Source: Paragordius varius (taxonomy: Eukaryota; Nematomorpha). From it: DNA of 64,000 nucleotides. The translations under genes were made by a program, and so were the position numbers. Shown piece after piece: positions 40,432 through 54,600 of the stretch (positions within the stretch are counted from its first letter, which is position 1; every line of letters starts with the position of its first letter). The stretch is from the NCBI GenBank assembly GCA_964247055.1, contig OZ176053.1:13640001-13704000 (forward strand), in the 5' to 3' direction. The notes beneath the pieces are model-generated. The model was not told the DNA's origin and made no database searches. It saw only the letters and a list, made by a program, of their open reading frames with translations.

Positions 40432-43400
40432 CAAAATTAAGAGATAGTTTGGCAAACTCTTTCATATCCGATTTTTACAACGATACTTTAAAAATTAATG
40501 TATAAAACTAGTCGCATCAATACTAAAGTTAAACTTTGTCCTTAAAAATCGGATATTGGTCACCGGTGAACAAAATAATTTTTTATACATTCTCTTAGTA
40601 AGACTACATCAAAATATAGAAATAGTTTGACAAACACTTTCATATCCGATTTTTACAACGATACTTTAAAAATTAATGTATTAAACTAGTCGCATCAATA
40701 CTCATGTTAAACTTTGTCCTTAAAAATCGGATATTGGTCACGGGTGAACAAAATTATTTTTTATACATTCTCTTAGTAAGATTACATCAAATTATAGAGA
40801 TAGTTTGACAAACTCTTTCATATCCGATTTTTACAATTAAACCAGTCGCATCAATACTCAAGTTAAACTTTGTCCTTAAAAATCGGATATTGGTCACCGG
40901 TGAACAAAATTATTTTTTATACAATCTCTTAGTAAGACTACATCAAAATATAGAGATTGTTTGACAAACTTTCATATCCGATTTTTACAACGATACTTTA
41001 TAAATTAATGTATAAAACTAGTCGTATCAATAAATCGCATCAATACTCAAGTTAAACTTTGTCCTTAAAAAACGGATATTGGTCACGGGTGAACAAAATT
41101 ATTTTTTATACATTCTCTTAGTAAGACTACATCAAATTATAGAGATAGTTTGACAAACTCTTTCATATCCGATTTTTAAAATTAAACCAGTCGCATCAAT
41201 ACTCAAGTTAAACTTTGTCCTTAAAAATCGGATATTGGTCACCGGTGAACAAAATTATTTTTTATACATTCTCTTAGTAGGACTACATATAAATATAGAG
41301 ATAGTTTGACAAACTCTTTCATATCCGATTTTTACAACGATACTTTAAAAATTAATGTATAAAACTAGTCGCATGATTACTCAAGTTAAACTTTGTCCTT
41401 AAAAATCGGATATTGGTCACCGGTGAACAAAATTATTTTTTATACATTCTCTTAGTACTACATCAAAATATAGAGATAGTTTGACAACTCTTTCATATCC
41501 GATTTTTACAACGATACTTTATAAATTAATGTATAAAACTAGTCGTATCAATAAATCGTATCAATACTCAAGTTAAACTTTGTCCTTAAAAATCGGATAT
41601 TGGTCACCGGTGAACAAAATTATTTTTTATACATTCTCTTAGTAGGACTACATCAAAATATAGAGATAGTTTGGCAAACTCTTTCATATCCGATTTTTAC
41701 AACGATACTTTAAAAATTAATGTATAAAACTAGTCGTATCAATAAATCGCATCAATACTCAAGTTAAACTTTGTCCTTAAAAATCGGATATTGGTCACCG
41801 GTGAACAAAATTATTTTTTATACATTCTCTTAGTAGGACTACATCAAAATATAGAAATAGTTTGGCAAACTCTTTCATATCTGATTTTTACAACGATACT
41901 TTAAAAATTAATGTGTTAAACTAGTCCCATCAATACTCAAGTTAAACTTTGTCCTTAAAAATCGGATATTGGTCACCGGTGAACAAAATTATTTTTTATA
42001 CATTGTCTTAGTAAGACTACATCAAAATATAGAGATAGTTTGACAAACTCTTTCATATCCGATTTTTACAACGATACTTTAAAAATAATGTGTTAAACTA
42101 GTCGCATCAATACTCAAGTTAAACTTTGTCCTTAAAAATCGGATATTGGTCACCGGTGAACAAAATTATTTTTTATACATTCTCTTAGTAAGACTACATC
42201 AAAATATATAGATAGTTTGACAAACTCTTTCATATCCGATTTTTACAACGATACTTTAAAAATTAATGTATAAAACTAGTCGCATGATTACTCAAGTTAA
42301 ACTTTGTCCTTAAAAATCGGATATTGGTCACCGGTGAACAAAATAATTTTTTATACATTCTCTTAGTAAGACTACATCAAAATACAGAGATAGTTTGACA
42401 AACTCTTTCATATCCGATTTTTACAACGATACTTTAAAAATTAATGTATTAAACTAGTCGCATCAATACTCAAGTTAAACTTTGTCCTTAAAAATCGGAT
42501 ATTGGTCACCGGTGAACAAAATTATTTTTTATACATTCTCTTAGTAGGACTACATCAAAATATAGAGATAGTTTGACAAACTCTTTCATATCCGATTTTT
42601 ACAATTAAACCAGTCGCATCAATACTCAAGTTAAACTTTGTCCTTAAAAATCGGATATTGGTCACCGGTGAACAAAATTATTTTTTATACATTCTCTTAG
42701 TAAGACTACATCAAAATATAGAGATAGTTTGACAAACTCTTGCATATCCGATTTTTACAACGATACTTTAAAAATTAATGTATAAAACTAGTCGCATGAT
42801 TACTCAAGTTAAACTTTGTCCTTAAAAATCGGATATTGGTCACCGGTGAACAAAATTATTTTTTATACATTCTCTTAGTAGGACTACATCAAAATATAGA
42901 GATAGTTTGGCAAACTCTTTCATATCCGATTTTTACAACGATACTTTAAAAATTAATGTATAAAACTAGTCGTATCAATAAATCGCATCAACACTCAAGT
43001 TAAACTTTGTCCTTAAAAATCGGATATTGGTCACCGGTGAACAAAATGATTTTTTATACATTCTCTTAGTAGGACTACATCAAAATATAGAGATAGTTTG
43101 GCAAACTCTTTCATATCTGATTTTTACAACGATACTTTAAAAATTAATGTGTTAAACTAGTCGCATCAATACTCAAGTTAAACTTTGTCCTTAAAAATCG
43201 GATATTGGTCACCGGTGAACAAAATTATTTTTTATACATTCTCTTAGTAGGACTACATCAAAATATAGAGATAGTTTGGCTAACTTTTTCATATCCGATT
43301 TTTACAACGATACTTTAAAAATTAATGTATAAAACTAGTCGTATCAATAAATCGCATCAATACTCAAGTTAAACTTTGTCCTTAAAAATCGGATATTGGT

Positions 43401-43840
43401 CACCGGTGAACAAAATTATTTTTTATACATTCTCTCAGTAAGACTACATCAAAATATAGAGATAGTTTGACAAACTCTTTCATATCCGATTTTTACAACG
43501 ATACTTTAAAAATAATGTGTTAAACTAGTCGCATCAATACTCAAGTTAAACTTTGTCCTTAAAAATCGGATATTGGTCACCGGTGAACAAAATTATTTTT
43601 TATACATTCTCTTAGTAAGACTACATCAAAATATAGAGATAGTTTGACAAACCCTTTCATATCCGATTTTTACAACGATACTTTAAAAATTAATGTATAA
43701 AACTAGTCGTATCAATAAATCGCATCAATACTCAAGTTAAACTTTGTCCTTAAAAATCGGATATTGGTCACCGGTGAACAAAATTATTTTTTATACATTC
43801 TCTTAGTAGGACTACATCAAAATTAAGAGATAGTTTGGCA
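40432..43840 (+). repeat. Mosaic of R/B/Z/E units without a stable period
   Basis: After a further R-B-Z series, Z recurs at about 41080 behind an E-like unit (GATTGTTTGACAAACTTTC near 40955). A series of AGTAGGACTACATC units follows with changing ends. Variants AAAATGATTTT (43043), TCTCTCAGTAAG (43431) and AAAATAATGTGTTAAAC (near 43510) recur 4297 bp downstream. Tandem satellite covers every base. Confidence 0.8.
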
Positions 43841-43849
43841 AACTCTTTT

Positions 43850-45721
43850 ATATCCGATTTTTACAACGATACTTTAAAAATTAATGTATAAAACTAGTCG
43901 CATCAATACTAAAGTTAAACTTTGTCCTTAAAAATCGGATATTGGTCACCGGTGAACAAAATAATTTTTTATACATTCTCTTAGTAAGACTACATCAAAA
44001 TATAGAAATAGTTTGACAAACACTTTCATATCCGATTTTTACAACGATACTTTAAAAATTAATGTATTAAACTAGTCGCATCAATACTCATGTTAAACTT
44101 TGTCCTTAAAAATCGGATATTGGTCACGGGTGAACAAAATTATTTTTTATACATTCTCTTAGTAAGATTACATCAAATTATAGAGATAGTTTGACAAACT
44201 CTTTCATATCCGATTTTTACAATTAAACCAGTCGCATCAATACTCAAGTTAAACTTTGTCCTTAAAAATCGGATATTGGTCACCGGTGAACAAAATTATT
44301 TTTTATACAATCTCTTAGTAAGACTACATCAAAATATAGAGATAGTTTGACAAACTCTTTCATATCCGATTTTTATAACGATACTTTAAAAATTAATGTA
44401 TAAAACTAGTCGCATGATTACTCAAGTTAAACTTTGTCCTTAAAAATCGGATATTGGTCACCGGTGAACAAAATTATTTTTTATGCATTCTCTTAGTACT
44501 ACATCAAAATATAGAGATAGTTTGACAAACTCTTTCATATCCGATTTTTACAACGATACTTTATAAATTAATGTATAAAACTAGTCGTATCAATAAATCG
44601 TATCAATACTCAAGTTAAACTTTGTCCTTAAAAATCGGATATTGGTCACCGGTGAACAAAATTATTTTTTATGCATTCTCTTAGTACTACATCAAAATAT
44701 AGAGATAGTTTGACAAACTCTTTCATATCCGATTTTTACAACGATACTTTATAAATTAATGTATAAAACTAGTCGTATCAATAAATCGTATCAATACTCA
44801 AGTTAAACTTTGTCCTTAAAAATCGGATATTGGTCACCGGTGAACAAAATTATTTTTTATACATTGTCTCAGTAAGACTACATCAAAATATAGAGATAGT
44901 TTGACAAACTCTTTCATATCCGATTTTTACAACGATACTTTAAAAATTAATGTATAAAACTAGTCGCATCAATACTAAAGTTAAACTTTGTCCTTAAAAA
45001 TCGGATATTGGTCACCGGTGAACAAAATAATTTTTTATACATTCTCTTAGTAAGACTACATCAAAATATAGAAATAGTTTGACAAACACTTTCATATCCG
45101 ATTTTTACAACGATACTTTAAAAATTAATGTATTAAACTAGTCGCATCAATACTCATGTTAAACTTTGTCCTTAAAAATCGGATATTGGTCACGGGTGAA
45201 CAAAATTATTTTTTATACATTCTCTTAGTAAGATTACATCAAATTATAGAGATAGTTTGACAAACTCTTTCATATCCGATTTTTACAATTAAACCAGTCG
45301 CATCAATACTCAAGTTAAACTTTGTCCTTAAAAATCGGATATTGGTCACCGGTGAACAAAATTATTTTTTATACAATCTCTTAGTAAGACTACATCAAAA
45401 TATAGAGATAGTTTGACAAACTCTTTCATATCCGATTTTTATAACGATACTTTAAAAATTAATGTATAAAACTAGTCGCATGATTACTCAAGTTAAACTT
45501 TGTCCTTAAAAATCGGATATTGGTCACCGGTGAACAAAATTATTTTTTATGCATTCTCTTAGTACTACATCAAAATATAGAGATAGTTTGACAAACTCTT
45601 TCATATCCGATTTTTACAACGATACTTTATAAATTAATGTATAAAACTAGTCGTATCAATAAATCGTATCAATACTCAAGTTAAACTTTGTCCTTAAAAA
45701 TCGGATATTGGTCACCGGTGA
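43850..45721 (+). repeat. Segmental duplication, 1066 bp offset
   Basis: The stretch 43850-44655 recurs at 44916-45721. Landmarks are AGATTACATC (44165, 45231), ACAATCTCTTAG (44307, 45373) and ATGCATTCTC (44483, 45549), all exactly 1066 bp apart. A third ATGCATTCTC unit at 44671 is 188 bp after the first, a local one-monomer duplication sharing the CTTAGTACTACATC 3 bp deletion. Confidence 0.87.
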
Positions 45722-47690
45722 ACAAAATTATTTTTTATACATTCTCTTAGTAGGACTACATCAAAATATAGAAATAGTTTGGCAAACTCTTTCATATCTG
45801 ATTTTTACAACGATACTTTAAAAATTAATGTGTTAAACTAGTCCCATCAATACTCAAGTTAAACTTTGTCCTTAAAAATCGGATATTGGTCACCGGTGAA
45901 CAAAATTATTTTTTATACATTCTCTTAGTAAGACTACATCAAAATATAGAGATAGTTTGACAAACTCTTTCATATCCGATTTTTACAACGATACTTTAAA
46001 AATAATGTGTAAAACTAGTCGCAGAAATACTCAAGTTAAACTTTGTCCTTAAAAATCGGATATTGGTCACCGGTGAACAAAATTATTTCTTATACATTCT
46101 CTTAGTAGGACTACATCAAAATATAGAGATAGTTTGGCAAACTCTTTCATATCCGATTTTTACAACGATACTTTAAAAATTAATGTATAAAACTAGTCGT
46201 ATCAATAAATCGCATCAATATTCAAGTTAAACTTTGTCCTTAAAAATCGGATATTGGTCACCGGTGAACAAAATTATTTTTTATACATTCTCTTAGTAAG
46301 ACTACATCAAAATATAGAGATAGTTTCACAAACTCTTTCATATCCGATTTTTACAACGAACTTTAAAAATTAATGTATAAAACTAGTCGCATGATTACTC
46401 AAGTTAAACTTTGTCCTTAAAAATCGGATATTGGTCACCGGTGAACAAAATTATTTTTTATACATTCTCTTAGTAAGACTACATCAAAATATAGAGATAG
46501 TTTGACAAACTCTTTCATATCCGATTTTTTCAACGATACTTTAAAAATTAATGTATAAAACTGGTCGCATGATTACTCAAGTTAAACTTTGTCCTTAAAA
46601 ATCGGATATTGGTCACCGGTGAACAAAATTATTTTTTATACATTCTCTTAGTAGGACTACATCAAAATATAGAGATAGTTTGACAAACTCTTTCATATCC
46701 GATTTTTACAATTAAACCAGTCGCATCAATACTCAAGTTAAACTTTGTCCTTAAAAATCGGATATTGGTCACCGGTGAACAAAATTATTTTTTATACATT
46801 CTCTTAGTAAGACTACATCAAAATATAGAGATAGTTTGACAAACTCTTTCATATCCGATTTTTACAACGATACTTTAAAAATTAATGTATAAAACTAGTC
46901 GCATGATTACTCAAGTTAAACTTTGTCCTTAAAAATCGGATATTGGTCACCGGTGAACAAAATTATTTTTTATACATTCTCTTAGTAGGACTACATCAAA
47001 ATATAGAGATAGTTTGACAAACTCTTTCATATCCGATTTTTACAACGATACTTTATAAATTAATGTATAAAACTAGTCGTATCAATAAATCGCATCAATA
47101 CTCAAGTTAAACTTTGTCCTTAAAAATCAGATATTGGTCACCGGTGAACAAAATTATTTTTTATACATTCTCTTAGTAGGACTACATCAAAATATAGAGA
47201 TGTTTGGCAAACTCTTTCATATCCGATTTTTACAACGATACTTTAAAAATTAATGTATAAAACTAGTCGTATCAATAAATCGCATCAACACTCAAGTTAA
47301 ACTTTGTCCTTAAAAATCGGATATTGGTCATCGGTGAACAAAATGATTTTTTATACATTCTCCTAGTAGGACTACATCAAAATATAGAGATAGTTTGGCA
47401 AACTCTTTCATATCTGATTTTTACAACGATACTTTAAAAATTAATGTGTTAAACTAGTCGCATCAATACTCAAGTTAAACTTTGTCCTTAAAAATCGGAT
47501 ATTGGTCACCGGTGAACAAAATTATTTTTTATACATTCTCTTAGTAGGACTACATCAAAATATAGAGATAGTTTGGCAAACTTTTTCATATCCGATTTTT
47601 ACAACGATACTTTAAAAATTAATGTATAAAACTAGTCGTATCAATAAATCGCATCAATACTCAACTTAAACTTTGTCCTTAAAAATCGGA
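45722..47690 (+). repeat. Mixed monomers with partial copies of 41.8-43.4 kb
   Basis: Units near 45760-46010 repeat those near 41840-42100 (GTCCCATCAATACTC, then AAAATAATGTGT). Units near 46620-47340 resemble 42530-43040, including the 22 bp deletion form near 46710 and AAAATGATTTT at 47340. A 22 bp-deleted class without CACGGG is therefore also in use here. No unrelated sequence is present. Confidence 0.75.
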
Positions 47691-49134
47691 TATTGGTCAC
47701 CGGTGAACAAAATTATTTTTTATACATTCTCTCAGTAAGACTACATCAAAATATAGAGATAGTTTGACAAACTCTTTCATATCCGATTTTTACAACGATA
47801 CTTTAAAAATAATGTGTTAAACTAGTCGCATCAATACTCAAGTTAAACTTTGTCCTTAAAAATCGGATATTGGTCACCGGTGAACAAAATTATTTTTTAT
47901 ACATTCTCTTAGTAAGACTACATCAAAATATAGAGATAGTTTGACAAACTCTTTCATATCCGATTTTTACAACGATACTTTAAAAATTAATGTATAAAAC
48001 TAGTCGTATCAATAAATCGCATCAATACTCAAGTTAAACTTTGTCCTTAAAAATCGGATATTGGTCACCGGTGAACAAAATTATTTTTTATACATTCTCT
48101 TAGTAGGACTACATCAAAATATAGAGATAGTTTGGCAAACTCTTTCATATCCGATTTTTACAACGATACTTTAAAAATTAATGTATAAAACTAGTCGCAT
48201 CAATACTAAAGTTAAACTTTGTCCTTAAAAATCGGATATTGGTCACCGGTGAACAAAATAATTTTTGATACATTCTCTTAGTAAGACTACATCAAAATAT
48301 AGAGATAGTTTGACAAACTCTTTCATATCCGATTTTTACAACGATACTTTAAAAATTAATGTATTAAACTAGTCGCATCAATACTCAAGTTAAACTTTGT
48401 CCTTAAAAATCGGATATTGGTCACCGGTGAACAAAATTATTTTTTATAAATTCTCTCAGTAAGACTACATCAAAATATAGAGATAGTTTGACAAACTCTT
48501 TCATATCCGATTTTTACAACGATACTTTAAAAATAATGTGTTAAACTAGTCGCATCAATACTCAAGTTAAACTTTGTCCTTAAAAATCGGATATTGGTCA
48601 CCGGTGAACAAAATTATTTTTTATACATTCTCTTAGTAAGACTACATCAAAATATAGAGATAGTTTGACAAACTCTTTCATATCCGATTTTTACAACGAT
48701 ACTTTAAAAATTAATGTATAAAACTAGTCGTATCAATAAATCGCATCAATACTCAAGTTAAACTTTGTCCTTAAAAATCGGATATTGGTCACCGGTGAAC
48801 AAAATTATTTTTTATACATTCTCTTAGTAGGACTACATCAAAATATAGAGATAGTTTGGCAAACTCTTTCATATCCGATTTTTACAACGATACTTTAAAA
48901 ATTAATGTATAAAACTAGTCGCATCAATACTAAAGTTAAACTTTGTCCTTAAAAATCGGATATTGGTCACCGGTGAACAAAATAATTTTTGATACATTCT
49001 CTTAGTAAGACTACATCAAAATATAGAGATAGTTTGACAAACTCTTTCATATCCGATTTTTACAACGATACTTTAAAAATTAATGTATTAAACTAGTCGC
49101 ATCAATACTCAAGTTAAACTTTGTCCTTAAAAAT
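47690..49134 (+). repeat. Tandem tetramer duplication, 724 bp offset
   Basis: TCTCTCAGTAAG lies at 47728 and 48452, and ATTTTTGATACATTC at 48261 and 48985. Both pairs are exactly 724 bp apart (three 178 bp units and one 191 bp unit, less one base in AAAATAATGTG). The two copies are adjacent and nearly identical; one visible difference is TTATAAATTCTCTC in the second. A later relative of ATTTTTGATACATTC occurs at 63425. Confidence 0.87.
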
Positions 49135-50960
49135 CGGATATTGGTCACCGGTGAACAAAATAATTTTTTATACATTTTCTTAGCAAGACTACATCAAATA
49201 ATAGAGATAGTTTGACAAACTCTTTCATATCCGATTTTTACAACGTATCTTTATAAATTAATGTATAAAACTAGTCGTATCAATAAGTCGCATCAATACT
49301 CAAGTTAAACTTTGTCCTTAAAAATCGGATATTGGTCACCAGTGAACAAAATAATTTTTTATACATTCTCTTAGTAAGACTACATCAAAATATAGAGATA
49401 GTTTGACAAACTCTTTCATATCCGATTTTTACAACGATACTTTAAAAATTATGGTATTAAACCAGTCGCATCAATACTCAAGTTAAACTTTGTCCTTAAA
49501 AATCGGATATTGGTCACCGGTGAACAAAATTTTTTTTATACATTCTCTTAGTAGGACTACATATAAATATAGAGATAGTTTGGCAAACTCTTTCATATCC
49601 GATTTTTACAACAATACTTTAAAAATTGTTGTATAAAACTAGTCGCATGATTACTCAAGTTAAACTTTGTCCTTAAAAATCGGATATTGGTCACCGGTGA
49701 ACAAAATAATTTTTTATACATTCTCTTAGTAAGACTACATCAAAATATAGAGATAGTTTTGCAAACTCTTTCATATCCGATTTTTACAACGATACTTTAA
49801 AAATTAATGTATCAAACTAGTCGCATCAATACTCAAGTTAAACTTTGTCCTTAAAAATCGGATATTGGTCACCGGTGAACAAAATTTTTTTATACATTCT
49901 CTTAGTAGGACTACATATAAATATAGAGATAGTTTGGCAAACTCTTTCATATCCGATTTTAACAACGATACTTTATAAATTAATGTATAAAACTAGTCGT
50001 ATCAATAAGTCGCATCAATACTCAAGTTAAACTTTGTCCTTAAAAATCGGATATTGGTCACCGGTGAACAAAATAATTTTTTATATATCCTCTTAGTAAG
50101 ACTACATCAAAATATGAGATAGTTTGACAAACTCTTTCATATCCGATTTTTACAACGATACTTTAAAAATTATGGTATTAAACCAGTCGCATCAATACTC
50201 AAGTTAAACTTTGTCCTTAAAAATCGGATATTGGTCACCGGTGAACAAAATTTTTTTTATACATTCTCTTAGTAGGACTACATATAAATATAGAGATAGT
50301 TTGACAAACTCTTTCATATCCGATTTTTACAATTAAACCAGTCGCATCAATACTCAAGTTAAACTTTGTCCTTAAAAATCGGATATTGGTCACCGGTGAA
50401 CAAAATTATTTTTTATACATTCTCTTAGTAGGACTACATATAAATATAGAGATAGTTTGACAAACTCTTTCATATCCGATTTTTACAACGATACTTTAAA
50501 AATTAATGTATTAAACTAGTCGCATCAATACTCAAGTTAAACTTTGTCCTTAAAAATCGGATATTGGTCACCGGTGAACATAATTATTTTTTATACATTC
50601 TCTTAGTAAGACTACATCAAAATATAGAGATAGTTTGACAAACTCTTTCATATCCGATTTTTACAACGATACTTTAAAAATTATGGTATTAAACCAGTCG
50701 CATCAATACTCAAGTTAAACTTTGTCCTTAAAAATCGAATATTGGTCACCGGTGAACAAAATAATTTTTTTACATTCTCTTAGTAAGACTACATCAAAAT
50801 ATAGAGAATGTTTGACAAACTCTTTCATATCCGATTTTTACAACGATACTTTATAAATTAATGTATAAAACTAGTCGTATCAATAAATCGCATCAATACT
50901 CAAGTTAAACTTTGTCCTTAAAAATCGGATATTGGTCACCGGTAAACAAAATTATTTTTT
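49135..50960 (+). repeat. Transitional monomers, class C and Y mixture
   Basis: A C-like unit (AGCAAGAC, AAATAATAG, near 49185) and W/L-like backs (ATGGTATTAAACCAG near 49450 and 50170) return here among AGTAGGACTACATATAAAT units. This links the two higher-order families. Several units have a shortened T run (CAAAATTTTTTTATAC near 49880). No period is evident. Confidence 0.75.
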
Positions 50961-50985
50961 ATACATTCTCTTAGTAGGACTACAT

Positions 50986-51683
50986 CAAAATATAGAGATA
51001 GTTTGGCAAACTCTTTCATATCCGATTTTTACAACGATACTTTATAATGCATAAAACTAGTCGCATCAATACTAAAGTTAAACTTTGTCCTTAAAAATCG
51101 GATATTGGTCACCGGTGAACAAAATAATTTTTTATACATTCTCTTAGTAAGACTACATCAAAATATAGAAATAGTTTGACAAACACTTTCATATCCGATT
51201 TTTACAACGATACTTTAAAAATTAATGTATTTAACTAGTCGCATCATAACTCATGTTAAACTTTGTCCTTAAAAATCGGATATTGGTCACGGGTGAACAA
51301 AATTATTTTTTATACATTCTCTTAGTAAGACTACATCAAATTATAGAGATAGTTTGACAAACTCTTTCATATCCGATTTTTACAATTAAACCAGTCGCAT
51401 CAATACTCAAGTTAAACTTTGTCCTTAAAAATCGGATATTGGTCACCGGTGAACAAAATTATTTTTTATACATTCTCTTAGTAAGACTACATCAAAATAT
51501 AGAGATTGTTTGACAAACTCTTTCACATCCGATTTTTACAACGATACTTTAAAAATTAATGTATAAAACTAGTCGTATCAATAAATCGCATCAATACTCA
51601 AGTTAAACTTTGTCCTTAAAAATCGGATATTGGTCACCGGTGAACAAAATTATTTTTTATACATTCTCTTAGTAGGACTGCAT
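50986..51683 (+). repeat. 698 bp form of the R-B-Z-Y-E unit, lacking Y
   Basis: R landmarks are at 50986 and 51684, 698 bp apart, which equals R (173 after a 5 bp deletion, CTTTATAATGC near 51043), B 178, Z 156 and E 191. The Z unit starts at GGTCACGGG 51285 and the next landmark is 51441, confirming 156 bp. The same 5 bp-deleted R is seen near 57831. Confidence 0.83.
51285..51440 (+). repeat. 156 bp deleted monomer, class Z (example copy)
   Basis: From GGTCACGGG at 51285 to the next GGTCACC at 51441 is 156 bp. Compared with L-type units the 22 bases between TTTTTACAA and TTAAACCAG are missing. Class Z usually pairs this deletion with CACGGGTG and AAATTATAG. Copies occur from about 38980 to the window's end and not in the 10-34 kb block, so the deletion is specific to the distal family. 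Confidence 0.9.
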
Positions 51684-54600
51684 CAAAATTAAGAGATAGT
51701 TTGGCAAACTCTTTCATATCCGATTTTTACAACGATACTTTAAAAATTAATGTATAAAACTAGTCGCATCAATACTAAAGTTAAACTTTGTCATTAAAAA
51801 TCGGATATTGGTCACCGGTGAACAAAATAATTTTTTATACATTCTCTTAGTAAGACTACATCAAAATATAGAAATAGTTTGACAAACACTTTCATATCCG
51901 ATTTTTACAACGATACTTTAAAAATTAATGTATTAAACTAGTCGCATCAATACTCATGTTAAACTTTGTCCTTAAAAATCGGATATTGGTCACGGGTGAA
52001 CAAAATTATTTTTTATACATTCTCTTAGTAAGACTACATCAAATTATAGAGATAGTTTGACAAACTCTTTCATATCCGATTTTTACAATTAAACCAGTCG
52101 CATCAATACTCAAGTTAAACTTTGTCCTTAAAAATCGGATATTGGTCATCGGTGAACAAAATTATTTTTTATACATTCTCTTAGTAGGACTACATATAAA
52201 TATAGAGATAGTTTGACAAACTCTTTCATATCCGATTTTTACAACGATACTTTAAAAATTAATGTATTAAACTAGTCGCATCAATACTCAAGTTAAACTT
52301 TGTCCTTAAAAATCGGATATTGGTCACCGGTGAACAAAATTATTTTTTATACATTCTCTTAGTAAGACTACATCAAAATATAGAGATTGTTTGACAAACT
52401 CTTTCATATCCGATTTTTACAACGATACTTTATAAATTAATGTATAAAACTAGTCGTATCAATAAATCGCATCAATACTCAAGTTAAACTTTGTCCTTAA
52501 AAATCGGATATTGGTCACGGGTGAACAAAATTATTTTTTATACATTCTCTTAGTAAGACTACATCAAATTATAGAGATAGTTTGACAAACTCTTTCATAT
52601 CCGATTTTTACAATTAAACCAGTCGCATCAATACTCAAGTTAAACTTTGTCCTTAAAAATCGAATATTGGTCACCGGTGAACAAAATTATTTTTTATACA
52701 TTCTCTTAGTAAGACTACATCAAAATATAGAAATAGTTTGACAAACACTTTCATATCCGATTTTTACAACGATACTTTATAAATTAATGTATTAAACTAG
52801 TCGCATCAATACTCATGTTAAACTTTGTCCTTAAAAATCGGATATTGGTCACCGGTGAACAAAATTATTTTTTATACATTCTCTTAGTAGGACTACATCA
52901 AAATTAAGAGATAGTTTGGCAAACTCTTTCATATCCGATTTTTACAACGATACTTTAAAAATTAATGTATAAAACTAGTCGCATCAATACTCAAGTTAAA
53001 CTTTGTCCTTAAAAATCGGATATTGGTCACCGGTGAACAAAATTATTTTTTATACATTCTCTTAGTAAGACTACATCAAATTATAGAGATAGTTTGACAA
53101 ACTCTTTCATATCCGATTTTTACAATTAAACCAGTCGCATCAATACTCAAGTTAAACTTTGTCCTTAAAAATCGGATATTGGTCACCGGTGAACAAAATT
53201 ATTTTTTATACATTCTCTTAGTAGGACTACATATAAATATAGAGATAGTTTGACAAACTCTTTCATATCCGATTTTTACAACGATACTTTAAAAATTAAT
53301 GTATTAAACTAGTCGCATCAATACTCAAGTTAAACTTTGTCCTTAAAAATCGGATATTGGTCACCGGTGAACAAAATTATTTTTTATACATTCTCTTAGT
53401 AAGACTACATCAAAATATAGAGAATGTTTGACAAACTCTTTCATATCCGATTTTTACAACGATACTTTATAAATTAATGTATAAAACTAGTCGTATCAAT
53501 AAATCGCATCAATACTCAAGTTAAACTTTGTCCTTAAAAATCGGATATTGGTCACCGGTGAACAAAATTATTTTTTATACATTCTCTTAGTAGGACTACA
53601 TCAAAATATAGAGATAGTTTGGCAAACTCTTTCATATCCGATTTTTACAACGATACTTTAAAAATTAATGTATAAAACTAGTCGCATCAATACTAAAGTT
53701 AAACTTTGTCCTTAAAAATCGGATATTGGTCACCGGTGAACAAAATAATTTTTTATACATTCTCTTAGTAAGACTACATCAAAATATAGAAATAGTTTGA
53801 CAAACACTTTCATATCCGATTTTTACAACGATACTTTAAAAATTAATGTATAAAACTAGTCGCATCAATACTAAAGTTAAACTTTGTCATTAAAAATCGG
53901 ATATTGGTCACCGGTGAACAAAATAATTTTTTATACATTCTCTTAGTAAGACTACATCAAATTATAGAGATAGTTTGACAAACTCTTTCATATCCGATTT
54001 TTACAATTAAACCAGTCGCATCCATACTCAAGTTAAACTTTGTCCTTAAAAATCGAATATTGGTCACCGGTGAACAAAATTATTTTTTATACATTCTCTT
54101 AGTAAAACTACATCAAAATATAGAGATAGTTTGACAAACTCTTTCATATCCGATTTTTACAACGATACTTTAAAAATTAATGTGTTAAACTAGTCGCATA
54201 AATACTCAAGTTAAACTTTGTCCTTAAAAATCGGATATTGGTCACCGGTGAACAAAATAATTTTTTATACATTCTCTTAGTAAGACTACATCAAAATATA
54301 GAGATAGTTTGACAAACTCTTTCATATCCGATTTTTACAACGATACTTTAAAAATTAATGTATAAAACTAGTCGTATCAATAAATCGCATCAATACTCAA
54401 GTTAAACTTTGTCCTTAAAAATCGGATATTGGTCACCGGTGAACAAAATTATTTTTTATACATTCTCTTAGTAGGACTACATCAAAATTAAGAGATAGTT
54501 TGGCAAACTCTTTCATATCCGATTTTTACAACGATACTTTAAAAATTAATGTATAAAACTAGTCGCATCAATACTAAAGTTAAACTTTGTCCTTAAAAAT

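Noticed and set aside
49845-50030. A 61-codon open frame on the + strand
   Set aside because: It lies wholly in satellite monomers and reads the conserved repeat by chance. Neighbouring copies of the same sequence are closed, and there is no start context or codon signal.
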